Assembly (NCBI GenBank): GCA_964447605.1
Contig: CAYUTA010000024.1
Coordinates: 1-37,850, forward strand
Source: CAYUTA01 sp964447605
GTDB taxonomy: Bacteria; Bacillota; Clostridia; Christensenellales; CAG-138
Length of the DNA: 37,850 nt
Direction: 5' to 3'
Position 1 is the first letter of the stretch, and each line of letters begins with the position of its first letter. A program made the translations under genes and the position numbers. The notes under the pieces are model-generated. The model was not told the origin of the DNA and ran no database searches. It worked only from the letters and a program-made list of their open reading frames with translations. This document shows positions 1 to 8,542 of the stretch, piece after piece.

Positions 1-803
1 GCGGGCGCCTTGAGCACAAACTCCGTGCCGCCGGAGACGGCCTGCTTGAGCGCGTTGTGCACGCTCTGGGAAAACACCTTGGCCTCGGTGGATTCGACGA
101 ACACCACGCCGAACAGACGGCCCATCTCGCCGGAGTAGATGTTTTCCACGCCGGAATATTTGCTCGCGTCCTGCCAGAGCGGGTCGTTCTGCAGGTCAAA
201 CGTGGCCTCGGGCGAGCAGATACAGATGAAGTGCGGCTTTCTTACCGCTTCCTCCTCCTTTGCGCCGGTGAACATGCGCGCCTTGGCCTTTTTAAGCGTG
301 CGCACGGCCTTGCGGATCTCGGTTACGGTCAGCTTGTCGTCCGCGGCGAGGGACAGGCGGTTGGTCTTTCCGCCGGCGTACTGAACGTTCGTGCCGGCGC
401 TCATCGCGTCGCGCGTGATCCATTCGACCACGGTGCCAAGCTGCTCGCCCAGCAGCTCCGTTGAATCGCCGAGCACCTCGTCGTAGCTGGTCGCGTCAAG
501 CAGATCGGAAACCTCCACATACGCGCCGTACTGCTTTACCTCGGCTTCGACGTGCGACTGCGAGAGGCTCTGGCCCGCGGGGGTCACGCCCTCCTCGAGC
601 TCGAGCTTGTCCGTGCTGGGGGTGAACAGCTCATAGCGCCGGAACTCGACGCGCTTGCCGGAGTTGCGGGGGATGCTGCGCTTCTGGCCGTATTCGGCGT
701 GCACCAGCTTGGTTTTGGCAATCTCGAGGAGCTGCTTGTCATAGAACTCCTTGTTAAAATGGTTGGTGGAAGCGGTGTTGATGGTGGTGTTGATATTGCT
801 CAT
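1..803 (-). CDS. Phage major capsid protein, N4-gp56 type (partial)
   Basis: The gene begins at the ATG at 803, preceded by GGAGGAAAGCCAT, and runs off the left edge after about 267 codons, so the C-terminus is missing. The readable protein starts MSNINTTINTASTNHFNKEF. It contains the features I associate with the N4-gp56 major capsid family: an N-terminal YDKQLLEIAKTKLVHAEYGQ stretch, then KRVEFRRYELF, LEEGVTPAGQSLS and VKQYGAYVEVSDLLD, and further on GTVVEWITRDAMSAGT and MGRLFGVVFVES. It would form the capsid shell. It is the last readable gene of a leftward block (small terminase, large terminase, portal, scaffold-like, capsid), which is the usual order of a tailed-phage head module. The family assignment is from recognition of the N-terminal pattern. 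Confidence 0.85.
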   Translation of the reverse strand, partial: MSNINTTINTASTNHFNKEFYDKQLLEIAKTKLVHAEYGQKRSIPRNSGKRVEFRRYELFTPSTDKLELEEGVTPAGQSLSQSHVEAEVKQYGAYVEVSDLLDATSYDEVLGDSTELLGEQLGTVVEWITRDAMSAGTNVQYAGGKTNRLSLAADDKLTVTEIRKAVRTLKKAKARMFTGAKEEEAVRKPHFICICSPEATFDLQNDPLWQDASKYSGVENIYSGEMGRLFGVVFVESTEAKVFSQSVHNALKQAVSGGTEFVLKAP

Positions 804-821
804 ATGGCTTTCCTCCGTTTC

Positions 822-1343
822 TTACAGCCTGACCTTGCCGCCGTTGCGGGTGGTCTTTTTGATTTCGCCGAGCAGCTTGCGGAACGTGGCGCTGTCCATA
901 TCGCGGTAATTCAGCGCGGGCGCGCTCATGGCGCCGCCGCGCGTGCTGCGGGGCAGGGCGTTGCGGCTCTTCACCTGCGTGCTCACGCGCTGCATGGCGT
1001 TCTGCTCGGCCTCCGCGGCGCGCTTCTCCGCCGCGTAAACGCGCACAGCCGCATCCGTGGGCAGCTGCGCAAGCAGCGCTGCAAACGCGTCGTCCGCACA
1101 GGCCGATTGCAGGTCGAATTCCACGGGCAGCTTGCCCTCGCGGATGAGCCGCACGATCTCGTCGCGGATATCGTCAAACCCCGTGCCCTGTGCCATGCCG
1201 GGCATGCCGGCTGCGCCTGCCGGCGGGTTTATGCCGGACTCCGCGCCAAGGAGCGGGTTCCTTTCGGGCTGCGTCTGTGCGTTTTGCGCGCCGCCCCGGT
1301 GGTTCATAAGCGCCTGTTCAATGGCGCTGGACTGTTGTTTCAT
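822..1343 (-). CDS. Phage scaffold-like protein between portal and capsid genes
   Basis: This encodes 173 residues. Its ATG overlaps the portal stop codon by four bases (ATGA), and GGGAGG lies just upstream, so translation is probably coupled. The protein is charged and rich in Ala, Gln and Glu. A flexible N-terminal half carries NPLLGAESGINPPAGAAG. An amphipathic middle follows (FDDIRDEIVRLIREGKLPVE, then AEKRAAEAEQNAMQRVSTQV), and the C-terminus is basic (IKKTTRNGGKVRL). I recognise no enzymatic motif. Position immediately before the capsid gene, small size and the helical charged composition fit a scaffolding or head-assembly protein, but that role is inferred mainly from order. Confidence 0.6.
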   Translation of the reverse strand: MKQQSSAIEQALMNHRGGAQNAQTQPERNPLLGAESGINPPAGAAGMPGMAQGTGFDDIRDEIVRLIREGKLPVEFDLQSACADDAFAALLAQLPTDAAVRVYAAEKRAAEAEQNAMQRVSTQVKSRNALPRSTRGGAMSAPALNYRDMDSATFRKLLGEIKKTTRNGGKVRL

Positions 1344-3022
1344 TTCATGCCTCCCTGCGGCGCAATGGCCGCCTGATTTGCCTGTGGTTGCGGGTCGCCG
1401 GGCGCGCCCGGCTTTGCCCGCACGGCCGCCATGAGACCGGCCTGCATCTGATCGGCGGGTGCGCCGCCCTGCTCGCGCAGCTGCTTGAGCAGCTGCTCCT
1501 TGCCGTCGAACACCATCAGCTCCACCGCCTGCTCGGGCCGCATCATGCCCGCGCCCATCATTTTGAGCACCAGTTCGTTTTGCGTCATGGCGGTATACTT
1601 GGTCTCCTGCTGCGCCTTGACCGAGATTAAAAACTCGATTGGCAGCGGTATGTTGCCCGGCGCGAACTTGACGAGCATCGCGCTTTCAAACGTCATCTCC
1701 CTGCTTTCCCCGTTGACCGAAACGGTCACGGTGCGCGTGAAGAAGTTGAACTCGCGCTCGATTTCGATCTCCATTCGTACCGCGTCGCGGAACGCCTCGT
1801 GCAGTACGCGCGATACCATGCGCGCACGCTTGTTGCTCATCTCCTGCAGGGACGCGATTGCCGCCGCGGAGGTGATGCCGCCGCCGGCATATCCGCGGGA
1901 GAACTCGTTTGCGCCGCTTTCCTGCTTGATGCCCTCGCGGGTTTTTTCAATGTAGTCGATGATGTAGCCCGGCAGCGGCGGGGTGGTGAACCAGGTCACG
2001 CCGTTCAGACTCTCGCCCTTATGCACCTCCTTGGACCAGTCGCGCAGGTCGTCGATGTCAAAGCCGGACGCCTCCGTGACAAGCAGCTTGTTGTGCGAGG
2101 CCATGAGCGCGTTTTTAAGCACGATCTGGTCGAGCTTGTCGGCGTAGCGCTGCTTGGCTGCGAACATATCGACATACCCCAGCCCGAGGCAGGAGCCCTT
2201 GCGCACAAACAGCGGCGTGAGCACAAACGGGTACTGCCCGTGCTCAAAATAGCCTTCGGGCTTGACGTCTCGGCTGTCGACGAGCACGGTGTTGCCCGCA
2301 AGCTGGGCCATGTGCACGCTGTAGCGGTCCTGCTCCGCGTCGTATTCGCGCCACCAGTATTCGATCAGCAGCATAGTATCCCTGCGGTCGCCGCGCAGCA
2401 CCTCGTCCTCGACCGCGTCGGGGCTGCCGAACGCGTCGGAGGTGAGAAAGGGCGCTTTGCCCGGGAAATGGGTCTCCAGATATTCGCGCGTGCGCAGTGC
2501 GATTTTAAACACCGCGCGGCCGTCCTGCGGGTCTCCTGACAGCGGGTCGAACAGGATGGAGCGCGCGTCGACGTGCCGGATGAACGCGCCGCCCAGCCCG
2601 CCGTTGAGCGTGCTGTCGTAGCCGACCTCCTGTACGGCGTACCCGCCCACGAGCAGATCGTGGATGAGCATGCGGTATTCTTTGGCATAGCAGTACGCGT
2701 CATGGTTCTGGCGGATGATCGCCTCGACGACGCGCGCGACCTCGCCGTCGTTCGGGCTTTCCGGCGCGATGACCGCTTCCGGAATCCGGTCCATCAGCTC
2801 CGACTTCACGTTTTCGACGGTGGACTGGATAACCGGCGTAACCGGCCGGGGCTCGTTTTTATCCAGCACCGGCACATCGTACCAGTGGTCGCCGCGGTAC
2901 ATGCGCTCACAGCGTTCCAGCCGCTGCCATTCCGGCACATATGCGCTGCGGAACTCCCGGAACAGCCCGTAGGCGCGGTCAAGCAGCGCGCGCTTGCCCT
3001 CCGGTTGCTTTACTTGTTTCAT
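1340..3022 (-). CDS. Phage portal protein
   Basis: The protein is 560 residues. I start it at the ATG at 3022 because AAGGAGGACAC lies directly upstream; an in-frame ATG at 3073 has no such site and adds 17 unlike residues. The sequence opens with a helical region (VPEWQRLERCERMYRGDHWY) and continues with a segment typical of P22-like portals (QSTVENVKSELMDRIPEAVI, then RMLIHDLLVGGYAVQEVGYD and HVDARSILFDPLSGDPQDGR). The C-terminus is rich in Gln, Ala, Met and Pro. The portal forms the dodecameric ring through which DNA is packaged and to which the terminase docks. It sits between the large terminase gene (120 bp upstream) and the scaffold-like gene (4-bp overlap). Confidence 0.82.
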   Translation of the reverse strand: MKQVKQPEGKRALLDRAYGLFREFRSAYVPEWQRLERCERMYRGDHWYDVPVLDKNEPRPVTPVIQSTVENVKSELMDRIPEAVIAPESPNDGEVARVVEAIIRQNHDAYCYAKEYRMLIHDLLVGGYAVQEVGYDSTLNGGLGGAFIRHVDARSILFDPLSGDPQDGRAVFKIALRTREYLETHFPGKAPFLTSDAFGSPDAVEDEVLRGDRRDTMLLIEYWWREYDAEQDRYSVHMAQLAGNTVLVDSRDVKPEGYFEHGQYPFVLTPLFVRKGSCLGLGYVDMFAAKQRYADKLDQIVLKNALMASHNKLLVTEASGFDIDDLRDWSKEVHKGESLNGVTWFTTPPLPGYIIDYIEKTREGIKQESGANEFSRGYAGGGITSAAAIASLQEMSNKRARMVSRVLHEAFRDAVRMEIEIEREFNFFTRTVTVSVNGESREMTFESAMLVKFAPGNIPLPIEFLISVKAQQETKYTAMTQNELVLKMMGAGMMRPEQAVELMVFDGKEQLLKQLREQGGAPADQMQAGLMAAVRAKPGAPGDPQPQANQAAIAPQGGMK

Positions 3023-3142
3023 GTGTCCTCCTTGTGTTGAATGCGCATGGCGCGCGTTGCCGGCCGGGCGCATCCCTGTGTCGCCGCGCCGTATGGCTCT
3101 GCGCAGGCATGCGCGGACGGCCCCCGCCGCGTCCGGGAACCC

Positions 3143-4483
3143 TTACAGGTTGCAAAAACCGTCCGGAACGGGTTCGTGGCGTGCGAACGGGTCATAGGCG
3201 CGCGGCTTTCTTGCGGCGGGCGTTCTTGCGCCCACGGGCCGGCTCATCAGCCCGTAGCGCAGCGCTTCGGGCGCGTGGTCCTCGCTGTTGCCCGCCACGT
3301 CCTCGACCGTGCGTTCGTCGAAGGTCAGCTGCGGCAGCGTGCGGATGAGGTTATGGCAGCAGGAGAATATCTGCAGCTGCGGCTTGCCGTCGTCGGCCTG
3401 CGCCAGATATTCCCGGATGCGCTGCCACCCCGCCACGCGGCTGTTGTCGGCCTTCAGCAGCGCAACGCCGCAGTTGCCGAACACCTCCGCGATGCTCATG
3501 CCGCCGATATCGCCCGCGCCGGACATCCCGCGCTGCTGCCACGCGTCCGGCGAGGCCACGGTGTAAGCAAGCTGTTCGTTGCCCGTTAAAGAACGGATGC
3601 GCGTTGCCATCTCGCTGGACAATACGCGGGTTTCATACAGCTCGCGGTACACGTAGACCCGGCCATTTGGCGCGACGGCGAACCACAGCACGCAGCACGG
3701 GTCGTGGTAGCCCCAGTCCATCGCGGCGAATCGCCGCCATTCGCCCGGCACGGCGAACGGCTCTACCACATGCCTGCCGCGGGCAAACTCGGTGAAATAC
3801 TGCCCGGCCAGTACGTCCCAGTCGCCGTCGAGGTGCGCGCGCCTCAAATGCTCCGGCAGATTGCTCAGCGTGCGGATATAGTCCGGATTGCGCGCCATAA
3901 GCACGGGGTTGTCCGTGATCCGGGCCGGGATGAAGGCATAGTCTTTGGGGCGCTCGCTGTTGCGGTATGCGCGGTCGATGAACAGCCGCTTGACCCAGCC
4001 ATGTCCCACGCCGCCGGGATTGCATGTGTAGTACATGCGCGGCGTGAAATCCGTGCGCACCGAACGGTTGCACGTTGCGATAAACTGCATCTGCGCCTCG
4101 GTGAAATGCGTGGCCTCCTCCAGCCCGATCACGTCGTACTCCTGCCCCTGATAGCGATACACGTCCTTTTCCGCGTCGCAGTAACCGAGGCAAATGCGGC
4201 TGCCGTTGGGAAACGTGAATACGCGCTGCGTTTGGTTGTAGCTGACAAACCCGGATAATTCCGTCAACAGCGGCCGCACATGGTTCTCGGTCAGTTCCGG
4301 CAGCGTCCGCCGGAGCAAAAGGAGCTGAAGGGCTTCGTAACGGGCGGCGAGCAGCACGAATTTTCTGCGCATGGCCCAGCTTTTTCCGCCTCCGCGGGCG
4401 CCCCCGTAGGCGGTGTGCCGCGCTCTGCTTTGAAAAAATTCGATTTGCCGTGGATTTGGGCAACCGCTTAGATGAATTTCCAC
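3143..4483 (-). CDS. Phage terminase large subunit
   Basis: This encodes 446 residues and probably starts at a GTG at 4483, with GGTGGAGCGAGTAAC upstream, one base after the small terminase stop. The N-terminal ATPase shows Walker A GGARGGGKS at residues 27-35, a Walker B-type YDVIGLEEATH at about 116-126 and a coupling-like segment YYTCNPGGVGHGWVK. The C-terminal nuclease begins around FAAMDWGYHDP near residue 256, whose Asp is the expected first metal ligand. It would cut concatemeric DNA and power packaging. Both domains look complete and no frameshift was seen, so this part of the prophage is not visibly decayed. Confidence 0.9.
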   Translation of the reverse strand: MEIHLSGCPNPRQIEFFQSRARHTAYGGARGGGKSWAMRRKFVLLAARYEALQLLLLRRTLPELTENHVRPLLTELSGFVSYNQTQRVFTFPNGSRICLGYCDAEKDVYRYQGQEYDVIGLEEATHFTEAQMQFIATCNRSVRTDFTPRMYYTCNPGGVGHGWVKRLFIDRAYRNSERPKDYAFIPARITDNPVLMARNPDYIRTLSNLPEHLRRAHLDGDWDVLAGQYFTEFARGRHVVEPFAVPGEWRRFAAMDWGYHDPCCVLWFAVAPNGRVYVYRELYETRVLSSEMATRIRSLTGNEQLAYTVASPDAWQQRGMSGAGDIGGMSIAEVFGNCGVALLKADNSRVAGWQRIREYLAQADDGKPQLQIFSCCHNLIRTLPQLTFDERTVEDVAGNSEDHAPEALRYGLMSRPVGARTPAARKPRAYDPFARHEPVPDGFCNL

Positions 4484-4484
4484 G

Positions 4485-4880
4485 TTACTCGCTCCACCCT
4501 TCCCGGTCCTCCAGCACGATCACGATCCTGCCCGCGTCCTCGTCCGGCGGCAGCTTCTCGCCGGCGCCGAGCTCGCGCAGCAGCATCGCCGCAACGCTGT
4601 ATTGCAGCTCGCCCAACAGCGCGCGTTCCACGGTATACCGTTCGATGCGCCGCATCGCGTTTGCGTAAAGCTTCCCGATGCGGCCGCCGCCCTCCGCCTT
4701 TTGCCGGATCGCCTGCTGGGGAATCCTAAGGTGCTCCGAAAGCCCCGCCAGCGTATACGGCGTCTGCCGATAGCTGACGCTGCCGCTTTTGAGGATGACG
4801 CGTTCCGCCGTCTCGTCGCACGCGGTAAAGTACGCGTCGATGCGCTCTGGGAGGGTGTGTTCTTCAGACGGTCTTGCCAT
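4485..4880 (-). CDS. Phage terminase small subunit-like DNA-binding protein
   Basis: The protein is 131 residues when started at the ATG at 4880 (MARPSEEHTLPERIDAYF), which follows AAGGAG about 12 bases upstream. An in-frame upstream ATG at 5024 would add 48 residues of unlike, basic sequence and I reject it. Residues about 42-62 (YTLAGLSEHLRIPQQAIRQK) look like a helix-turn-helix, as expected for a small terminase subunit that recognises packaging DNA. A helical region follows (YTVERALLGELQYSVAAMLL). The gene lies immediately upstream of the large terminase gene. No family name could be confirmed, so the call rests on the HTH-like stretch and position. Confidence 0.65.
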   Translation of the reverse strand: MARPSEEHTLPERIDAYFTACDETAERVILKSGSVSYRQTPYTLAGLSEHLRIPQQAIRQKAEGGGRIGKLYANAMRRIERYTVERALLGELQYSVAAMLLRELGAGEKLPPDEDAGRIVIVLEDREGWSE

Positions 4881-5429
4881 GTCGTGTGTCGTGCTCCTTT
4901 CGCTTCCGGCGGCTGTGAGAGCGCTGAGGCCCGCTCTCCGTTCGCCACCTTGATGATAACGCGAAAAAAGCCAAAAAATTCTTATTATAATTTTTCCGAG
5001 AATGGGCGCGTTTTGCGGCTCCAAACGGACCTGCCTGCGGATGAAGCAGCGGGGCGGTCCGAGCGGAGAAACGCCTGAAAATCAAGTAAATCCGGTCATT
5101 TTCCTTGCTTTTCCGCCGGTACAAAACGGAGGAAGGACATGGATTCGGTCCATGCAGGAGCACGCTGCAAATCCTGCAAAACGGACGCTGAAGACGCTTT
5201 CCCTGTTGTTTGGCAAGCCCAAAAACGCCCGGACTGCGGGCATTGTGCAAACAAGCGAAAAAAATTGCGCTCCGCAGCGGCGGGGCCAACCGCCCCAATC
5301 GGCAAAAATCCCCTGTTTTCAGCTGTTTTTCTGGACAAGCGGATATACGATGCGGTAAAATATTGAGACGATTTTTAAAGAATTGCAATGGTATGCAGGA
5401 AAACTGCAGCTGCAGGGAGCGGGCGATTT
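4881..5429. other. Intergenic stretch between prophage packaging genes and comEC-like gene
   Basis: About 550 bases carry no gene I can support; open frames here lack family features and good starts. An AT-rich patch at 4970-4995 contains the palindromic ATTATAAT, which could serve as a -10 element in either direction, but I see no good -35 for the leftward phage genes. This stretch is the natural place for the right prophage boundary, yet no attachment-site duplication can be tested because the left prophage end is outside the window. Confidence 0.5.
5332..5361 (+). promoter_or_regulatory. Candidate promoter for the comEC-like gene
   Basis: TGGACA at 5332-5337, an 18-base spacer and TAAAAT at 5356-5361 match a housekeeping sigma promoter in 10 of 12 positions. 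It lies about 70 bases upstream of the ATG at 5430. Confidence 0.5.
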
Positions 5430-6674
5430 ATGGAACAGGCGCCGAGCCGGACGGGTGCCGCCGCGATTGCGCGGCGCGCGTTTAACCGCCGTCCGCTGTG
5501 TCTGGCAGCCATCGGCTGGTTGCTTGGCACGGCGGGAATACGCCTGCTTGCGCCTCCGTATTGCTATTATGCGGCTGCGGCGCTGCTGCTGCCGGGCATT
5601 GCCGCCGCATGGCTGGGGCGGCGCGGCCTTGTGCTGCCGCTGTGCTGCATGGCTGCGGCGCTTGTTTCCGCCGGGCTGCGGTATCCGCCGGGCGGGGATT
5701 TCCCGCTCACGGGCAGCGTGCTCACGTTGCCGGACACGGAGCTTGGCGGCCGCCTGCTAATTTTACGCGAGCAGATCTCCGGGCGCATCGGGCAGTTGTT
5801 CCCGAAAAACGCCGGCGTGGCCCGGGGCATGCTGCTTGGCGACAAGGGCGATATCGCGCAATCCACGCTGGCGGATTTTCAAAAGGTGGGCGTCATGCAT
5901 CTGCTGGCCATCTCCGGGCTGCATGTGTCGGTGCTGGCCGGCGCGCTCTCGCTCGTGCTGCGCCGCGGCGCATGGACGCGGTTTGTGCTGGTCACGCTGT
6001 TTCTCGCCGTCTATGCCGCGCTGACGGCGTTTTCCCCGTCGGTCGTGCGCGCAGGCGTGATGCTGGTCTGCGGCATGCTCGCGTTCCCGCTGCGGCGGCG
6101 GGCGGATACGCCAAGCGCGCTTTCGCTGGCATGTATCCTGATCCTGCTGTTCAACCCGCACGCGCTGTTTTACGCGGGGTTTCAGCTCTCGTTTGGCGCG
6201 GTATACGGGCTGATGCTGCTTACGCCGGTGTTCGAGCGCCCGCTGCGGCGGCTTGGCCCGGTGGCGTCCGGGCTGATCGCCGGGTCGCTTGCCGTCACGG
6301 CCGCTACCGTTCCCGCGACGGCGCTTGCGTTTGGCCGCGTGCAGCTGACGTCGATTGTCACAAACCTGTTTGTGCTGCCGCTGGTGCCGCTGTTTCTCAT
6401 CCCCGCGTTTTTGGGCGTTGCGCTGTCGTTTTTGTGGTTGCCGCTGGGCAATGCCGTTGCGGCGGTTGCGCGCGTAACGCTCGATGTGCTCGTGTCGTTT
6501 GCGGCTGCCGGCGGCGCGCTGGAGGTTGCCGTTAACGCGCCGTCCGCCCCCGCTTATCTGCTGTATCTGACGGCGCTCGCGTTTCTCTCCCCGCTGTGTC
6601 TGCTGGAAAGGAACCGCCGCTTCCGGCTCTGGGTCTGCTGCATGGGCGCGGCGGCGGCCGCCTGGCTGCTGTAG
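5430..6674 (+). CDS. ComEC/Rec2-family membrane channel, short form without nuclease domain
   Basis: This encodes 414 residues from the ATG at 5430 (GGGAGCGGGCGATTT upstream). It is a polytopic membrane protein with the competence-family core: ARGMLLGDKGDI, then FQKVGVMHLLAISGLHVSVL, then AFSPSVVRAGVML and LFNPHALFYAGFQLSFGAVY. ComEC forms the inner-membrane channel for single-stranded DNA during natural transformation. Full ComEC proteins are usually 700-800 residues, with an N-terminal soluble domain and a C-terminal metallo-beta-lactamase-like domain. Here the soluble N-terminal domain is very short, and the protein stops after its last membrane segments (ending AAAAAWLL), so the metallo-beta-lactamase-like part is absent. 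No remnant of it follows; a dead histidine kinase lies downstream. Whether this short form works with a separate nuclease or is a decayed copy cannot be told from the window. Confidence 0.82.
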   Translation: MEQAPSRTGAAAIARRAFNRRPLCLAAIGWLLGTAGIRLLAPPYCYYAAAALLLPGIAAAWLGRRGLVLPLCCMAAALVSAGLRYPPGGDFPLTGSVLTLPDTELGGRLLILREQISGRIGQLFPKNAGVARGMLLGDKGDIAQSTLADFQKVGVMHLLAISGLHVSVLAGALSLVLRRGAWTRFVLVTLFLAVYAALTAFSPSVVRAGVMLVCGMLAFPLRRRADTPSALSLACILILLFNPHALFYAGFQLSFGAVYGLMLLTPVFERPLRRLGPVASGLIAGSLAVTAATVPATALAFGRVQLTSIVTNLFVLPLVPLFLIPAFLGVALSFLWLPLGNAVAAVARVTLDVLVSFAAAGGALEVAVNAPSAPAYLLYLTALAFLSPLCLLERNRRFRLWVCCMGAAAAAWLL

Positions 6675-6769
6675 CGCGGGGCGCGCATTATTCCCGCCGC
6701 TCCCCCGCCGCATCGCCTTTCAGAGCGTGCGTGCCGTCCGGGTGCAATCAGATGGAGCGTTTTCGAGCG

Positions 6770-7187
6770 GCGTTTGTTGCAGGCCCGCTTTTGTGGATTT
6801 GGATGAAATCACAATCACCGGCAACGCGGAGCCGCTCAGGCAGGTCTGGCTGAACCCGCTTGACAGCGTCCGTCAGGTTTGCGCGGGAGGACGGCGGGCT
6901 CACCGTCGCTTTGACAAGCGGGCGGAGGCTTTGCAGAAGCGGCCGTCCGCGACAGCGGCTGCGAAATAGACGGGGAATCCCTGCGCCGTATGTACGGCAG
7001 GTTTTATCGGGGCGGCGCCTCCCTCGCGGCGGCCGGCAACGTGCAGCGGATCGTGCGGCTGTACGGCAGACGGATCGTATGCCAAAGCAGAGCCGGACAG
7101 GGCGCGGCGTTTGCCGTAAACGTTCCGATTCAGCAGACCGCGGCGCGCGGCGGCCGCGTTTGGCCGCCTGATAACTGCGATTTTTGA
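6770..7187 (+). pseudogene. Remnant of a sensor histidine kinase ATPase domain
   Basis: No intact gene is present, but the HATPase signature boxes can be read across at least two frames. The frame at 6784 gives ITGNAEPLRQVWLNPLDSV, a decayed N box (compare the usual GD..RL.QVL.NLL.NA). The frame from 6921 gives AAVRDSGCEIDGESLRRMYG then RFYRGG, matching the G1/F box (D.G.GI....L..IF.RFYR). It continues with NVQRIVRLYGRRIVCQSRAG and GQGAAFAVNVP, matching the C-terminal end of the domain. The second glycine-rich ATP lid has become SLAAAGN, so even this frame would not be active. The N-terminal sensor and dimerisation parts are missing. It ends at a stop at 7187, 13 bases before the convergent alcohol dehydrogenase stop. 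Confidence 0.72.
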
Positions 7188-7199
7188 CGGTTTGTCCGT

Positions 7200-8378
7200 T
7201 TACAGCACGGCGCGGTAAATTTTCTCGATATCCTCGGCATACAGCCGCTTGAAAAAGCCCACGCGGCGTTCGCCGCCGTCCTCGTCGGTTACGGCGCGCT
7301 TTGCCATGACGGGCAGACTCGCTTCATCAATGCCGAGCCTGCTTAAGCGATTGGGCAGGCCGAGGTCCGCAAAAAACGCTTCGAGCGCGGCAATGCCCGC
7401 TTCGATGACGTCCTCGTCGTCTCCTCGCGGCGCGACGCCCATGACGCGCGTGGCAAACGCGGCAAAGCGCGCCGGGTTGACGCGCCGGCAGTAACGCATC
7501 CAGGCCGGGGTTACGATGGCCAGCCCCGCGCCGTGCGGAATGTCGAAACGCGCGGAAAGCTCGTGCTCCATCTTGTGGCAGGCCCAGTCCTGCTCGCGGC
7601 CAAGGCCAAGCACGTTGTTGTGCGCCAGCGTGCCGGAAAGCGAAACCTGGCACCACGCGTCGTAGTCGGTCGGGTCGCTATAGACCTTTGGCCCAAAGGC
7701 GATCAGCGTGCGCAACGTTCCTTCGCACAGCGCGTCGGAAAGCTCCGTATGCGCGGTGTTGGAAAAATAGCGTTCCAGGATATGGCTCATCATGTCCGCG
7801 ATGCCGTTGGCAATCTGGTTTCTCGGCAGCGTATTGAACACGGTGGGATCGATCACGCTCAGCAGCGGGCGGTTGCATTCGAAATTACAGCCGTATTTTT
7901 GCTGCGTATCCTCGTTGCTGATGACGCAGCTGTTGCTCGACTCGCTGCCCGCCGCCGGAATGGTCAGCACGCAGGCGACCGGCGTGCTTTTTTTCACCTG
8001 CACGCCGCGCGCAAAGATGCTCCATAAATCCACGTCCGGGTTGGCGAGCCCCAGCGCGATGGCCTTGGAAGAGTCGATCACGCTGCCGCCGCCAACGGCC
8101 AGAATCAGGTCCACGCCCTCGCGGCGGCAAAGCTCCACGCCCGCCTGCACCAGCGACAGCCGCGGGTTGGGCACCACGCCGCAAAGCTCCACAAACGGGA
8201 CGCCCGCGCGGTTGAGCGAACGCACGACCTCGTCGTACAGCCCGCTTTTTTTCACGCTGCCGCCGCCGTAATGCAGCAGCGCCTTGCCTGCGTAGGGCTT
8301 GATCAGCGCGCCGATATCGCTGCGCGTGTCCTTTCCGAAAATCATGCGCGTGGGAAGCCGGTAATCAAAATTCAGCAT
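7200..8378 (-). CDS. Iron-containing alcohol dehydrogenase, YqhD/BdhA type
   Basis: This encodes 392 residues from the ATG at 8378, preceded by AGGAGATATCCC. It is a group III (iron-dependent) dehydrogenase reducing aldehydes to alcohols with NAD(P)H in the cytoplasm. The cofactor-binding GGGSVIDSSKA lies at residues 96-106. Probable metal ligands are D195 and H199 (ADMMSH), H268 (WACHKMEH) and H282 (FDIPHGAG). Their spacing matches the published YqhD ligands as I recall them, shifted by one residue. Length is normal. The nearest same-strand gene, a beta-hydroxyacid dehydrogenase, lies 164 bases upstream, so the two may or may not share a transcript. Substrate cannot be inferred. Confidence 0.9.
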   Translation of the reverse strand: MLNFDYRLPTRMIFGKDTRSDIGALIKPYAGKALLHYGGGSVKKSGLYDEVVRSLNRAGVPFVELCGVVPNPRLSLVQAGVELCRREGVDLILAVGGGSVIDSSKAIALGLANPDVDLWSIFARGVQVKKSTPVACVLTIPAAGSESSNSCVISNEDTQQKYGCNFECNRPLLSVIDPTVFNTLPRNQIANGIADMMSHILERYFSNTAHTELSDALCEGTLRTLIAFGPKVYSDPTDYDAWCQVSLSGTLAHNNVLGLGREQDWACHKMEHELSARFDIPHGAGLAIVTPAWMRYCRRVNPARFAAFATRVMGVAPRGDDEDVIEAGIAALEAFFADLGLPNRLSRLGIDEASLPVMAKRAVTDEDGGERRVGFFKRLYAEDIEKIYRAVL

Positions 8379-8542
8379 GGGATATCTCCTTATCTATCGT
8401 TTTTTACAATCCTTTTTTGCAATTTTGTCCGCAGGCAAAGCCCGGTTGATCGCACATGCGCCGCATATCCGGGCCATCAGGCCCATTCTCCACGCACGGC
8501 GCAGGGGCGTGCGGCGCGCGTCCGCACAGGCCCGGCCGCCTC

